Assembly (NCBI RefSeq): GCF_009301415.1
Contig: NZ_CP045072.1
Span: 2,037,001 to 2,101,000 of the forward strand
Origin: Paracoccus kondratievae
Lineage (GTDB): Bacteria > Pseudomonadota > Alphaproteobacteria > Rhodobacterales > Rhodobacteraceae
Direction: 5' to 3'
DNA: 64,000 bases
Shown here: positions 48,063 to 56,852 of the stretch, piece by piece
Position numbering within the stretch: position 1 is the first letter of the stretch
Layout of the letters: each line of letters opens with the position of its first letter
Position numbers and translations under genes: made by a program
Notes under the pieces: generated by a model
Database searches by the model: none
Told to the model about the DNA's origin: nothing
Seen by the model: the letters and a program-made list of their open reading frames with translations, nothing else

Positions 48063-48778
48063 TCCTCCAGCCGCGGGCTATTAACCGATAATAACTCAAG
48101 AGAAGAGTGTGACCAGCATTTGAGACGGAGCTGCCCCGAGCCGCAAACCAGTATTTTCTTGGGATGCGAAAGATCCGAGTAGACGAGGTGGCGTTCGCGC
48201 TTCCAAAAATGCGAACGCCACTGCATTTCATAATCCGGCGACCAAACACCATCGTGTCAAGGATCCCGATATCCTGCCATATCGCCGTATTATGTATTGC
48301 CTGCGAATTCTTCGCTCAAAGCTGTTGTCCTTCTGCTCTCGTTCCTTTGCAGCTTTCACCCTCGCTGGTCGCTTCGTGCCGGACGTGCCTGCATGTTTAT
48401 TTTCAGGACCAGCCGATGCCCACCAATGTCCGCATTGCATGACCGAGATCCATGCCGAGGCCTCGACCTGCCCTGCCTGCGGGGCGATCCGCGGCGGGTG
48501 GGGCCGCTCGGTCGAAAGCTGGCGCAAGGCCTCGACCTTCATGCTCGGCGTGGCCGCATTCTTCGTCCTGGCCGGGATAGCTTTCGGCACCTGGGTAGCG
48601 TCGGATTCCTCGACGATCTGGTTCGACGGCATGATCGCCTTTCTGTTTTTGTCACCCTTCATGCTGTTCGCTGGCGGTGTCGGCCTGTTCCGGCGCTATG
48701 TGATCCCCCGGATGCAGCAGGGCTGGCACCGACAAGAGCCGCGAAGCGGAAGCCAGCCGTCAGCCCGAAGCGCACCTC
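47910..48778. repeat. Inverted repeat copy B (about 0.85 kb)
   Basis: Reverse copy of 43456-44310, sharp at 47910. It is probably the original, because cas3 continues beyond it. The two copies flank about 3.6 kb (44311-47909). Confidence 0.8.
48188..48221. promoter_or_regulatory. Hairpin upstream of cas3, copy B
   Basis: GTGGCGTTCGCG ... GCGAACGCCAC, one base short of the perfect stem in copy A. It lies about 125 bp upstream of the cas3 start. Confidence 0.5.
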
Positions 48779-48846
48779 GATCTGCCTCAGCGCCGAGGCG
48801 CACAAATCCCTGCGGATCGAGGCGCTGCGGCGCGACATCACCATGA
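48292..48846 (+). CDS. Zinc-ribbon protein with two membrane segments, next to cas3
   Basis: QCPHCMTEIHAEASTCPACGAIRGG is a four-Cys zinc ribbon. SWRKASTFMLGVAAFFVLAG and DGMIAFLFLSPFMLFAGGVGLFRRYV are two predicted membrane helices. The true start is uncertain: the in-frame ATG at 48292 adds non-homologous residues, and the ATG after CAGGA at 48416 is one frame off, which suggests a 1-nt loss. The 3' part (after RRYVIPRM) reads into a decayed second gene. It is divergent from cas3. It may be an inactive gene. Confidence 0.4.
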   Translation: MYCLRILRSKLLSFCSRSFAAFTLAGRFVPDVPACLFSGPADAHQCPHCMTEIHAEASTCPACGAIRGGWGRSVESWRKASTFMLGVAAFFVLAGIAFGTWVASDSSTIWFDGMIAFLFLSPFMLFAGGVGLFRRYVIPRMQQGWHRQEPRSGSQPSARSAPRSASAPRRTNPCGSRRCGATSP

Positions 48847-48885
48847 GCCAGCTGATCGCGCAGGCGCTGGCAAATCATGTTCTCA
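48760..48885 (+). pseudogene. Fragment of a ribbon-helix-helix-like protein
   Basis: In another frame, KRTSICLSAEAHKSLRIEAL then RRDITMSQLIAQALANHV resembles the ribbon-helix-helix N-terminal of small plasmid/antitoxin-type repressors. No start, and the remainder is not recognisable. I call it a remnant. Confidence 0.35.
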
Positions 48886-48889
48886 CCTT

Positions 48890-49707
48890 TGACAGCGCCG
48901 ACGGATGGAATGCCAGCCCCTCCGGCGGTCTTTCTTTATGCAAGCAAAGCCCAGAACTGCGGGACACCTGCGTCATCAATTGCGGAGCCCCTGATTGCCC
49001 GGATCGTCGCGTCATTGTTCATACCGACACCCCATTACAGGCGGGGTTGTGGCCACTCGGACCGATGTTTCAGCACACAAGTTCCGGAGGAACTTTACCG
49101 ACCTGCCGGAGAGCGGGTTCAGACCCATCATCTGCTCGCTGGCCGAGCATGAAAATCAGGTCTGCGCCGCGTATTCTCAGCAATCGCGACACCAGATCAG
49201 AACAGTTGAGAGCTGAGCCAGTCGCTTATCAAGCTGCTGGGCCTGAAGGACTGTTTCTACCTGTTCTGGTTTGTAGCTCCCGACGCGAATCAGGGCCTCA
49301 ATTGCGCCTCCCAGGCGGCTTATCTCCCACGTGAATGCGGAAATCCCGACGCAAATGGTTAACGCCCTCAAGGTGGTATCGCATCCATAAGAAAGCAGCT
49401 GTTACCACCCATAAGGATGAAAAAATCAAACACAACCTACGGGAGATTATAGTTTTTTTGTCCCTTTTCATCCCGAATCCGTGTTAAAAACATGCGGTCG
49501 CTCCTGCTTCTGCCCCACCAGATCCAGACCAGAAGCTGTTAACACATTGAAAATGTATTAGCGGCCGCAGATCACAGGCTTTGCATCCCAACCGAAATGC
49601 TTTTATGGATAAAGCAGGTCGATCATGTGTGGCTGTTTTAGTGTCTGAGTTGCTGTTCTGCGGGCATTGCAGGACAGTCAGGGTAATGAGGGGTGCTTGC
49701 GGATGGC
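48890..49707. other. Gene-poor remnant region before the IS
   Basis: No clear gene. A minus-strand frame 49177-49371 (RLGGAIEALIRVGSYKPEQV) is protein-like but has only a TTG start and no recognised family. The stretch 49385-49480 is AT-rich with a T-run. I see nothing else. Confidence 0.4.
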
Positions 49708-50542
49708 TAGGGTCAGGACCCATTGATTTCAGGTCTGTTGCGTGATTCACGGCTCGAAAACGAGCGGTGAACATGTCTGATCTCTTCTGGCTGACCGACG
49801 CGCAGATGGCGCGGTTGGAGCCCTATTTCCCGAAGCCCCACGGCAAGCCTCGTGTCGATGATAGGCGCGTCTTGAGTGGGATTATCTTCATCAATCGCAA
49901 TGGCTTACGGTGGCGCGATGCGCCGAAAGAGTATGGTCCGCACAAGACGCTTTATAATCGTTGGAAGCGGTGGAGCGACAAGGGCATCTTTGCGCAGATG
50001 ATGGCTGGCCTGGCCGCTCAGCACGGCGAGAAAAAGACAGTGATGATCGACGCCACCTATCTGAAAGCCCATCGCACCGCGTCCAGCCTGGGCGCGAAAA
50101 AAGGGGGCGTGGCCGCCTGATTGGCCGCACCAAGGGCGGCATGAATACCAAGTTACATGCCATCTGCGACAGCAAGGGCCGCCCGATCAACTTCTTTGTC
50201 TCTGCCGGTCAGATCAGCGATTACATCGGAGCGCGGGCACTGCTCAGCAGCCTGCCGGATGTCGACTGGCTGCTCGGGGACCGTGGCTACGACGCCGATT
50301 GGTTCCGGGAAGCGTTGCAAGACAAGGGCATACGCGCCTGCATCCCCGGCCGGAAACAGCGGAAAACTCCGGCAAAATATGACAAGCGCCGCTACAAACG
50401 CCGCAACCGCATCGAGATCATGTTCGGCCGGCTCAAGGATTGGCGACGTGTCGCAACCAGATACGACCGGTGCCCCAAGGCCTTCTTCTCCGCCATCGCT
50501 CTCGCCGCCATCGTCATCTTTTGGCTATGAGTCCGGAGCCTA
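49708..50542 (+). mobile_element. IS5-family (IS427-type) insertion sequence
   Basis: TAGGGTCAGGACCCA (49708-49722) and TGAGTCCGGAGCCTA (50528-50542) are imperfect terminal inverted repeats, 12 of 15 positions matching. The 835-bp length fits the IS427 group. It contains one transposase in two frames. The right end overlaps the start of the tetR gene. Confidence 0.7.
49773..50530 (+). CDS. IS427-type transposase, -1 frameshift
   Basis: DDE transposase of about 253 residues in two frames. The first (49773-50120) runs MSDLFWLTDAQMARLEPYFP, NRNGLRWRDAPKEYGPHKTL and MIDATYLKAHRTASSLGAKK. At AAAAAAGGGGG (50097-50107) a -1 shift leads to RGRLIGRTKGGMNTKLHAIC, DRGYDADWFREAL and NRIEIMFGRLKDWRRVATRY, ending FWL. 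Such a shift at an A6G motif is the known expression mode in this group. Both frames are otherwise intact, so it may be active. Confidence 0.85.
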
Positions 50543-51180
50543 AGGCTCTTCCGGTGACGCGTGGTCGCAAATTCCTGCAAGTGCTGGAAGGCGCGCGCAC
50601 GATCTTTCTGCGCGACGGTTTTGAGGGGGCAAGCGTCGACGACATCGCCCGGACTGCGGGTGTCTCCAAAGCCACGCTCTATAGTTATTTCCCGGACAAG
50701 CGGATCATGTTCATGGAGGTCTTCCGCCATGAACTGGCGCGTGAGGCCACCGACACCGGCGCGCTGATCGACGTGGATCTGCCGGTTGAGCAGGTACTAC
50801 CCTTTCTCGTCCAGATCATCTCGACCTATGTGACTTCTGATATCGGTCTGCGCGTCTTTCGGGTCAGCGTGGCCGAGGCCGAACGGTTTCCCTTGCTTGC
50901 GCAGGAATATTACGAATCCGGCCCGGCCCTGCTGCGCCAGCAGCTTGTCAAATACCTTGATCGCTGCGTCCAACGCGGCGAATTGCGCATCCCGGATCTT
51001 GAACTGGCTGCCAATCAGCTCATCGAGCTGGCTGGCACTGCGATCCACGACCGCGCCCTGTTCCTTGGGCCGCAATCGGTGGACAGGGAACTTGTACGCA
51101 AAGTGAATCGCGGCGCCGTAACTATGTTTCTTGCCTGCTATGGAAGCGGCAAGAGCTCGCTGATGGAGGCGGCCGAATAG
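50527..51180 (+). CDS. TetR/AcrR family transcriptional regulator
   Basis: A 217-residue regulator. The HTH is FEGASVDDIARTAGVSKATLYSYFPDKRIMFMEVF (residues about 31-65), and an all-helical ligand domain of the TetR_C type follows. The ATG and next codons lie in the right inverted repeat of the IS, and the ATG overlaps the transposase stop (ATGA); the native 5' end was probably displaced. A regulator of the neighbouring efflux or inhibitor genes is possible, but no target is shown. Confidence 0.85.
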   Translation: MSPEPKALPVTRGRKFLQVLEGARTIFLRDGFEGASVDDIARTAGVSKATLYSYFPDKRIMFMEVFRHELAREATDTGALIDVDLPVEQVLPFLVQIISTYVTSDIGLRVFRVSVAEAERFPLLAQEYYESGPALLRQQLVKYLDRCVQRGELRIPDLELAANQLIELAGTAIHDRALFLGPQSVDRELVRKVNRGAVTMFLACYGSGKSSLMEAAE

Positions 51181-51290
51181 GCGTATCCCACCGCAAAGAT
51201 CCGCTGGTCGTGTCCGAGTGACCGCTTCTCATTTCCCTGCTGCACTCCTATGATACGGTGACGGAAATTCTCTCACTGGATGGCCACCCG

Positions 51291-51629
51291 ATGAACCGAG
51301 CCCTGATCGCGCTTCTTGCTCTTGCCCCCCTTGCCGCCTGCGCCCCGGCCTATGCGCCCGCGCCGGAGCCCGCAGCGAACGTTGCACCACTGCCGCCCAC
51401 GCCGGTCGCCGGCGTCAGTGGTCTGGAATCGCGCGAACCCGATGCCTGCCATGCCAAGAACTATGTCTCGGCCCTCGGCCAACCGGGCAGCATCATCCCA
51501 AGTCTGGGCGTCTCCCGCGAATATCGCGTGGTCGAGTATCGTGGCATCGAGCCGCAAGAATATGATCCGCTGCGCATCGTGTTCCGGCTGGACGCCTCGG
51601 GCAACATCTACAACATCGATTGCGGCTGA
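51291..51629 (+). CDS. I78-type peptidase inhibitor lipoprotein
   Basis: A 112-residue lipoprotein: MNRALIALLALAPLAAC with a LAAC lipobox, a Pro/Ala-rich linker, then the I78 fold DACHAKNYVSALGQPGSII, YRVVEYRGIEPQEYDPLRIVFRL and a terminal NIYNIDCG. Two Cys (in DACH and IDCG) are the family disulfide pair. The family inhibits serine proteases. The ATG at 51291 is preferred to 51258. Followed by a second I78 gene. Confidence 0.8.
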   Translation: MNRALIALLALAPLAACAPAYAPAPEPAANVAPLPPTPVAGVSGLESREPDACHAKNYVSALGQPGSIIPSLGVSREYRVVEYRGIEPQEYDPLRIVFRLDASGNIYNIDCG

Positions 51630-51631
51630 TT

Positions 51632-51919
51632 ATGCGAGTAATCCGACAGGCCTTACTGTTTGCGCCGCTTTGCGTCCTGGGCGCCTGTGCAGAGGCTCCG
51701 GCCCCAGCACCGGCTCCGGATTCTCAAAGCGATCAATGTCAGGCTACTTCGTTTCGCGGCCTGACAGGTCAGCCGCGATCGGTCCTCGACAAAATGACCT
51801 TGCCCGCGGGCACCCGCGTCATTGGTCCGCGTGACCCGGTCACGATGGATTATCGTGCAAATCGGTTGAATTTTGAGATCGGCCAAGACGGCAAGATCGC
51901 CAAGATCGCTTGCTATTGA
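51632..51919 (+). CDS. Second I78-type inhibitor lipoprotein
   Basis: A 95-residue lipoprotein, MRVIRQALLFAPLCVLGAC with lipobox LGAC, then DQCQATSFRGLTGQPRSVL, IGPRDPVTMDYRANRLNFEI and KIAKIACY. The fold matches the preceding gene, from which it starts 2 bp away. The DPVTMDYRANRLN motif is typical I78. They are probably paralogues from a tandem duplication, now diverged. Confidence 0.8.
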   Translation: MRVIRQALLFAPLCVLGACAEAPAPAPAPDSQSDQCQATSFRGLTGQPRSVLDKMTLPAGTRVIGPRDPVTMDYRANRLNFEIGQDGKIAKIACY

Positions 51920-52263
51920 CCGGATATGGCTGCGACAGCCCCGGGGCGTAAGGCGGCAACACAACCGCGCCCGGGGCTGAAAGCCGCCGTATCTTTTCCA
52001 GTTTCCAGCCGCTTTGTGACCCTAAGCTAACCGCTCTTTTCCGGTCCTAAGCGAAGACTCCGGTCAAGCATCCGCCGGTTGGTCACTGGGGGCCGACCAT
52101 CTATCGAAAGCATGACAGTCACCGCAAGCGCACCGGGCCCCAACACCACGCCTTGAGCCAACCCAACGTGATTTCGATCAGGTTGCGGCATTTGTCGTTG
52201 CACATGGATTTTCCCGGAAATCCGTCGGGGGGGACAATGCCTGATCTCGTTGCCGTGCAGGAA
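51920..52263. other. Intergenic region, possible transposase scrap
   Basis: No gene. On minus near 52120-52200 a frame reads NLIEITLGWLKAW, loosely like the IS5 motif IEIMFGRLKDWRR, which may be a trace of an insertion sequence. Too short and changed to call. Confidence 0.35.
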
Positions 52264-52647
52264 TCACGGTTGTGCTGAGCCCTGATCAGCTCGGGGCTTC
52301 GAAGCCAGCCGCTGCTGCAATGCCCGCACCGCCTCAGCACGGCCGAACTCGCGCGCAGCGGCCTGCCGTGCAAGCTCATAACCTGGCAGCATCCCGGCCA
52401 GTTCCTGCTCAGCAGTCAGCAAGGCGCGACAGTACTCTCCTGCCAGAGCATTTGCCAACCGCGCGCCGGCAAGCGTAAATGAGGTGTCTGTGCGGTAGAT
52501 TGTGTCCAGTTCAGCCTTAAGCTGCGCAACGCGGCGCTCTGCCGCGCCCACATGGGTGCGCAGAACCGCCAGGCGCTGCATTTCCAGATCAGCCTTGAGA
52601 CGAGCGATCCGTTCCAATCCGGCAAGCAGAGCTTTTTGGCGCCTCAT
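52264..52647 (-). CDS. FliJ-like flagellar protein
   Basis: A 127-residue, almost all helical coiled-coil protein (ALLAGLERIARLKADLEMQRLAVLRTHVGAAERRVAQLKAEL) with the size, Arg/Ala/Leu composition and position of FliJ, a chaperone-like partner of the flagellar ATPase. The ATG at 52647 overlaps the flhB stop (ATGA). Sequence identity to FliJ is low as usual, so the name is a context-based inference. Last gene of the minus-strand flagellar operon. Confidence 0.55.
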   Translation of the reverse strand: MRRQKALLAGLERIARLKADLEMQRLAVLRTHVGAAERRVAQLKAELDTIYRTDTSFTLAGARLANALAGEYCRALLTAEQELAGMLPGYELARQAAAREFGRAEAVRALQQRLASKPRADQGSAQP

Positions 52648-53747
52648 GACCTTACCTTCCGCCGTGGCAAGCTGCCCCAACCCTCGCGCACCTTTTTACG
52701 CATCGCCTCGGCAAACCGAATGGCTGCAGCGACGGGTGCGAAATGCTCAGGCTTGATTTCTTGCCCGATTTCGACGGTTGCGTGGATCGCCCGGGCGCAA
52801 GGGGGGTCCGACCATATCGGAATCTGATGCTCTCGCGCGCGTTCGCGGATGCGGGCAGCAACCTCATCCACGCCTTTGGCTAAACAGACTGGCGCGCGGC
52901 CACTACCCCGTTTCCACTCCAGCGCGACAGCGTAATGGGTCGGGTTAACGATGATCACATCTGCCTTTTCAGTATCAGCCAGCATGGTGCTAAGGACGAT
53001 ATCCACCCCTTTTTGCCGACGCGCAGCCTTCAGGTGGGGATCGCCCTCGTTTTCCTTATGCTCGTCCTGCATCTCTTTCCGGGACATGCGGTGACGCTTA
53101 AGGTATTCCAGCCGCTTCCAGATCAGGTCAATGCCCGCAAAGACCACGCCGATCCCTATGGCTAACAATACCGCCCGGCGCAGGATCACCCCCAACCCTT
53201 CGACCCATTGCAGGTCAGCCATCGCGCCTGCACTTACCAGCGCGTTCAAAAGCGATGCGTAAAGAAACCAACCACCGACCCCCACCAACAGGGCTTTACC
53301 CAGCGCAATCACGAAAGCGACCAGACCCTTCTTGCCGAATTTTTGGGCAGCGTTCTTGATCGGATTGATACGTTTGAAATCTGGCAACAGCTTCTTAGGC
53401 GTCAGCACTATCGAGCGTTGTACCACAAGCCCCAACAGGATCGGCACAGCCATGATCCCAATTCCTGCAAGGGTGGCCAGCCCAGCCTGCCCGGCGATGG
53501 CGCGAGCCAGATCTGTCGCTGCCTGTCCTCTGACATCTGGAAAGGGTTCAGCCCCCAGCCCGCGCGCGGCAATGCCGATCCAGGCTGGCACCGCCCAGGT
53601 CGCAGCAAAGACGAGGGCAAACCACAGGCCCAGATACATCAATGCCGACTGCAATTCGGTCGAACGTGGCACGTCACCTTCTTGCCGGGCCTTGCGCAGC
53701 TTGCTTTCGGTAGGTTCGAATTGCTTATCGCCGCTATCCGCGCTCAT
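52644..53747 (-). CDS. flhB: Flagellar export protein FlhB
   Basis: Membrane component that switches substrates in the flagellar type III export apparatus. 367 residues: a soluble N-terminus (EPTESKLRKARQEGDVPRS), about four membrane helices, and a cytoplasmic domain with the autocleavage site NPTHYAVALEW and APVCLAKGVDEVA. Length and motifs are complete. The start overlaps the fliR stop by 1 nt. Confidence 0.95.
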   Translation of the reverse strand: MSADSGDKQFEPTESKLRKARQEGDVPRSTELQSALMYLGLWFALVFAATWAVPAWIGIAARGLGAEPFPDVRGQAATDLARAIAGQAGLATLAGIGIMAVPILLGLVVQRSIVLTPKKLLPDFKRINPIKNAAQKFGKKGLVAFVIALGKALLVGVGGWFLYASLLNALVSAGAMADLQWVEGLGVILRRAVLLAIGIGVVFAGIDLIWKRLEYLKRHRMSRKEMQDEHKENEGDPHLKAARRQKGVDIVLSTMLADTEKADVIIVNPTHYAVALEWKRGSGRAPVCLAKGVDEVAARIRERAREHQIPIWSDPPCARAIHATVEIGQEIKPEHFAPVAAAIRFAEAMRKKVREGWGSLPRRKVRS

Positions 53748-54502
53748 CAGAGCAGAGTCCCCATCATATTCAGCACAGCGTCGGCCCAGACAGAGAGGAT
53801 CGAGGGCGTCATGACAGCCAGGGCCAGCAGCGCCAGCATGATTGCGCCAGGCGCAGCGATAAAGACCACCGGCAGTGCGGGCATGGCCTTACTGACCATG
53901 CCTGACAGGGCCTGAAACAGAAAACCGCCCAGGATAAATGGTGCCGCAAGCAGCAGGGCCAAGGCAAAGCCTTGCTGAACAAGTGCGATCGCACCGGGAA
54001 GGATGCCAGTGATCTGCGGCCATTCGCCCACAGGCCGAACCACCAGACTTTCGCGCAACAAATCACAAGCGAGGGCCGGCAGACCCAACGCCATCAGCAA
54101 CGCCAGACCGGCAAGATGCAGCAGATTTCCAATCGGATGAGGAGAGTATTCACTGGCAGCACCCACCAGTTGCGACAGCGAAGCAGATGCAGCCATAGCC
54201 GTCGCCATAATGTCCAGCGCGGTCGCAAACATCCGCACCAGACCACCCAATATCAGCCCGGTCAACACCTCTGCCCCAGCAAGCGCAGCAAGATGCAATA
54301 TCCCCCTTATCCCATCAGGGATCAGTGTATGTTCGGCTAACAGCGGGGTAACAGCCATGGCCAGCGCTATTCGCACCCGGGCCGGCAGCACACGCTCGGA
54401 AAAAACCGGCAAGGTCAGAAAACAAGCCTGCACTCTGCAGTAGACCAGCAAAAGAGCGCCATAGGTGGACACATTGCCCGGATTAACCAGGAAATCGGTC
54501 AT
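53747..54502 (-). CDS. fliR: Flagellar export protein FliR
   Basis: Membrane core of the flagellar export gate. 251 residues with about five to six hydrophobic segments (YCRVQACFLTLPVFSERVLPARVRIALAMA, LLAAPFILGGFLFQAL). The pattern R-Vxx-F-xxPVF-E matches FliR. Its start overlaps the flhA stop by 4 nt. fliQ is not visible between them. Confidence 0.92.
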   Translation of the reverse strand: MTDFLVNPGNVSTYGALLLVYCRVQACFLTLPVFSERVLPARVRIALAMAVTPLLAEHTLIPDGIRGILHLAALAGAEVLTGLILGGLVRMFATALDIMATAMAASASLSQLVGAASEYSPHPIGNLLHLAGLALLMALGLPALACDLLRESLVVRPVGEWPQITGILPGAIALVQQGFALALLLAAPFILGGFLFQALSGMVSKAMPALPVVFIAAPGAIMLALLALAVMTPSILSVWADAVLNMMGTLL

Positions 54503-56586
54503 GGGCTGACCGTTCCTCGCAAGCGAACCTTTGCAACAGGGTCAATTTCATCCAACCCCAGCACCGGAGTAGCAATCCCCGCCGAAACCAGCATCATCCG
54601 CAGCAGGCGGCGGCGATGGTCAGGTACTGTCAGGACAACCTCTATTTCAGGCGGCAGCTCGCGCAGCACAGCCTGCATGGCATCGGTCAGGCGCTTTTGG
54701 ATCTGTGGAAGGGCGCTTGCCCCGGTCCTGTTGCCCTCCATTTCGGCGCGGACGATCTCTCCCTCCCATTGCGGGTTCAGCTGCAGGATGTTCAGGTGCC
54801 CTTCGCTGTCGAGGAATTGCTCGGTGATCTGGCCGCGCAAACGTTTGCGCACCTGCTCATAAACAACCTCGGGGGTGCCGGCATTGCGCGCCTCGTTCAC
54901 TGCATCGGTGATCAGCACCAGGTTGCGGATCGAGATCCGTTCCTCCAGCAAGCCTCGCAATACAGCAAGCAACAGTTCAGGCGACACCTTGTCCGGCACC
55001 ATACTGTCAAAGAAGCGCTGGTTCAGCTGGGCCCGATGTTCGTCCGACACCTCGCACAGTTCGCGGATCATGCGCTGCATCGACGACATGGTCAGAAGGG
55101 CCGACAGGTTGGCCCTGACCACCTCCATCAAATGGGTGGATACCACCTCGATGGGGGACACAACCGTCGCGCCGGCAATTGCAGCATTCTCCTGCTGCGC
55201 TGTATCGATCCAGCGCGCGGCACTGCCATAGACAGGCTCGCGCACCTCCTCTCCGCCCAGTTCGTCAAGGATGGAATCGGCGCCAAGCGCGAGCGCGGAT
55301 TGTGGGCGCAGCATACCTCTGCCACGCACAACGCCCTGCAAACGGATGACATATTCGCCATCATGAAAGGCAGCACCATCCGTGATCCGCACATCAGGCA
55401 GGATCAGCCCATAGCCGCGCGCCACATGCAGCCGCAGGTTGGTGATGCGTTGTCCAAGGCCGCGCACCGGATCAAGCGCGGCAAGGATCAACCCGCCTCC
55501 AATCTCGATACAGATTTCATCAGTATCAAGGACATCACCGATACGCGGCTGGGCAAGAGCGGTTTCGGCAGGCTCGGGCAAGGCCTGCTCTTCGACCGGG
55601 GAACGGGTCTGCCGGTTACGAATGAAACGTGCAGCCAGCGTCAGGACAGCTGCGAGACCCAGGAATATCGCCGTTGGCATACCCGGCACCAAGGCGATGA
55701 ACAGCATCCCGACCGCACCGATAAAGGGGACTTGCCAGTTGCTCAGAAACTGCTGGGACAACAGATCCGCGGTCGTCTCGGTCGCGCCGCCGCGGGACAA
55801 AAGCAGCGCCGCCGCCATCGAAGTAATCAGCGCAGGAACCTGGCTGACCAGCCCGTCTCCGATGGTCAGCTTGGAATAAGTGGTCAGCGCCTCGCCCAGT
55901 GGCATACCATGCAACAGCATGCCTGCGGCAAGTCCGACGAACAGGTTGATCAGCGTGATGACGAGGCCAGCGATGGCATCGCCCTTGACGAATTTCGACG
56001 CCCCGTCGAGCGAACCGAAAAAGCTGATCTCTTGCTGTTCGCGGGCGCGCCGACGCTTGGCCTCTTCATGATCAATGGCACCTGAGTTAAGATCACCGTC
56101 AATGGCCAGCTGTTTGCCGGGCAGCGAATCCAGCGCAAAGCGGGCGGACACCTCGGCCATGCGGCCGGAGCCTTTCGTGATCACCATAAAGTTCACCACC
56201 GAAATCACCGCAAAGACGGTGATACCGATCAGAAGCGAACCCCCGGCGACAAATTCCGCAAAGGCCTCGATCACATGTCCGGCAGCTGCGGTGCCGCTTT
56301 GGCCGTTGGTCAGGATCAGCCGCGTCGATGAGATGTTAAGCGATAGCCGGATCAACAGCGATACCAGCAACAGAACCGGGAAAGCCTGAAAATCCGTGGG
56401 CTTTTCCACCAGAGATGCCATGACAAGGATCAGGGTCGCGCTTGCAATGGATAGTGCGATGCCAAAGTCCAGCATGCCGGGTGGCATCGGGATTACCATG
56501 GACAGCACGATCAACAATAGCATCCCGGTGATGATCAGCGGCTGGGCTGCCCACCCCGTCCGTTGGGTAGTTTCAGACAAGATCAT
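54499..56586 (-). CDS. flhA: Flagellar export protein FlhA
   Basis: Large subunit of the flagellar export gate, 695 residues. Eight-helix N-terminus (GMLLLIVLSMVIPMPPGMLDFGIALS, FVAGGSLLIGITVFAVISVVNF), the FHIPEP-type loop (TKGSGRMAEVSARFALDSLPGKQ), and a cytoplasmic domain from about residue 360. The ATG at 56586 overlaps the stop of the 89-residue gene. A longer start (56637) is less likely. Confidence 0.95.
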   Translation of the reverse strand: MILSETTQRTGWAAQPLIITGMLLLIVLSMVIPMPPGMLDFGIALSIASATLILVMASLVEKPTDFQAFPVLLLVSLLIRLSLNISSTRLILTNGQSGTAAAGHVIEAFAEFVAGGSLLIGITVFAVISVVNFMVITKGSGRMAEVSARFALDSLPGKQLAIDGDLNSGAIDHEEAKRRRAREQQEISFFGSLDGASKFVKGDAIAGLVITLINLFVGLAAGMLLHGMPLGEALTTYSKLTIGDGLVSQVPALITSMAAALLLSRGGATETTADLLSQQFLSNWQVPFIGAVGMLFIALVPGMPTAIFLGLAAVLTLAARFIRNRQTRSPVEEQALPEPAETALAQPRIGDVLDTDEICIEIGGGLILAALDPVRGLGQRITNLRLHVARGYGLILPDVRITDGAAFHDGEYVIRLQGVVRGRGMLRPQSALALGADSILDELGGEEVREPVYGSAARWIDTAQQENAAIAGATVVSPIEVVSTHLMEVVRANLSALLTMSSMQRMIRELCEVSDEHRAQLNQRFFDSMVPDKVSPELLLAVLRGLLEERISIRNLVLITDAVNEARNAGTPEVVYEQVRKRLRGQITEQFLDSEGHLNILQLNPQWEGEIVRAEMEGNRTGASALPQIQKRLTDAMQAVLRELPPEIEVVLTVPDHRRRLLRMMLVSAGIATPVLGLDEIDPVAKVRLRGTVSP

Positions 56587-56852
56587 TCCCGCCCTCCCCC
56601 AGCGATTGATGGCGCCAGAAGGCGATCTGCGGGCCATGCCGGTCCTGACAGCAAGCCCGAACGTCTGAGAAAGATCAGAACCTCGATTCTGTCAGAGGGA
56701 TTGAGGCGCATCAGCCTTTCATCCAGGTCAGAGGGCAACGGCTCGCCGTGAAGCAGCCGATCCTTGGCGTCACTGACCATGCTGTCGCGGGTCAGCGCAC
56801 CCTCCTGGTCCTGGCTTGCCAAGGCTGCCGACAGGATCAGGGCTGCGATCAC
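56583..56852 (-). CDS. Small exported protein in the flagellar operon
   Basis: 89 residues: MIAALILSAALASQDQ is a short signal peptide, followed by a soluble part with DLDERLMRLNPSDRIEVLIFLRRSGLL. It fits exactly between motA and flhA, overlapping each by ATGA. I do not recognise a family. The position and overlaps support a real gene; a role in stator or export function is only guesswork. Confidence 0.6.
   Translation of the reverse strand: MIAALILSAALASQDQEGALTRDSMVSDAKDRLLHGEPLPSDLDERLMRLNPSDRIEVLIFLRRSGLLSGPAWPADRLLAPSIAGGGRE

Noticed and set aside
49177..49371. 64-residue frame on minus, protein-like composition
   Set aside because: TTG start without Shine-Dalgarno, no recognised family; may be a remnant. 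Mentioned in the region entry.
52119..52379. Minus-strand frame with NLIEITLGWLKAW
   Set aside because: Loosely like an IS5 C-terminus but too short and divergent to call.
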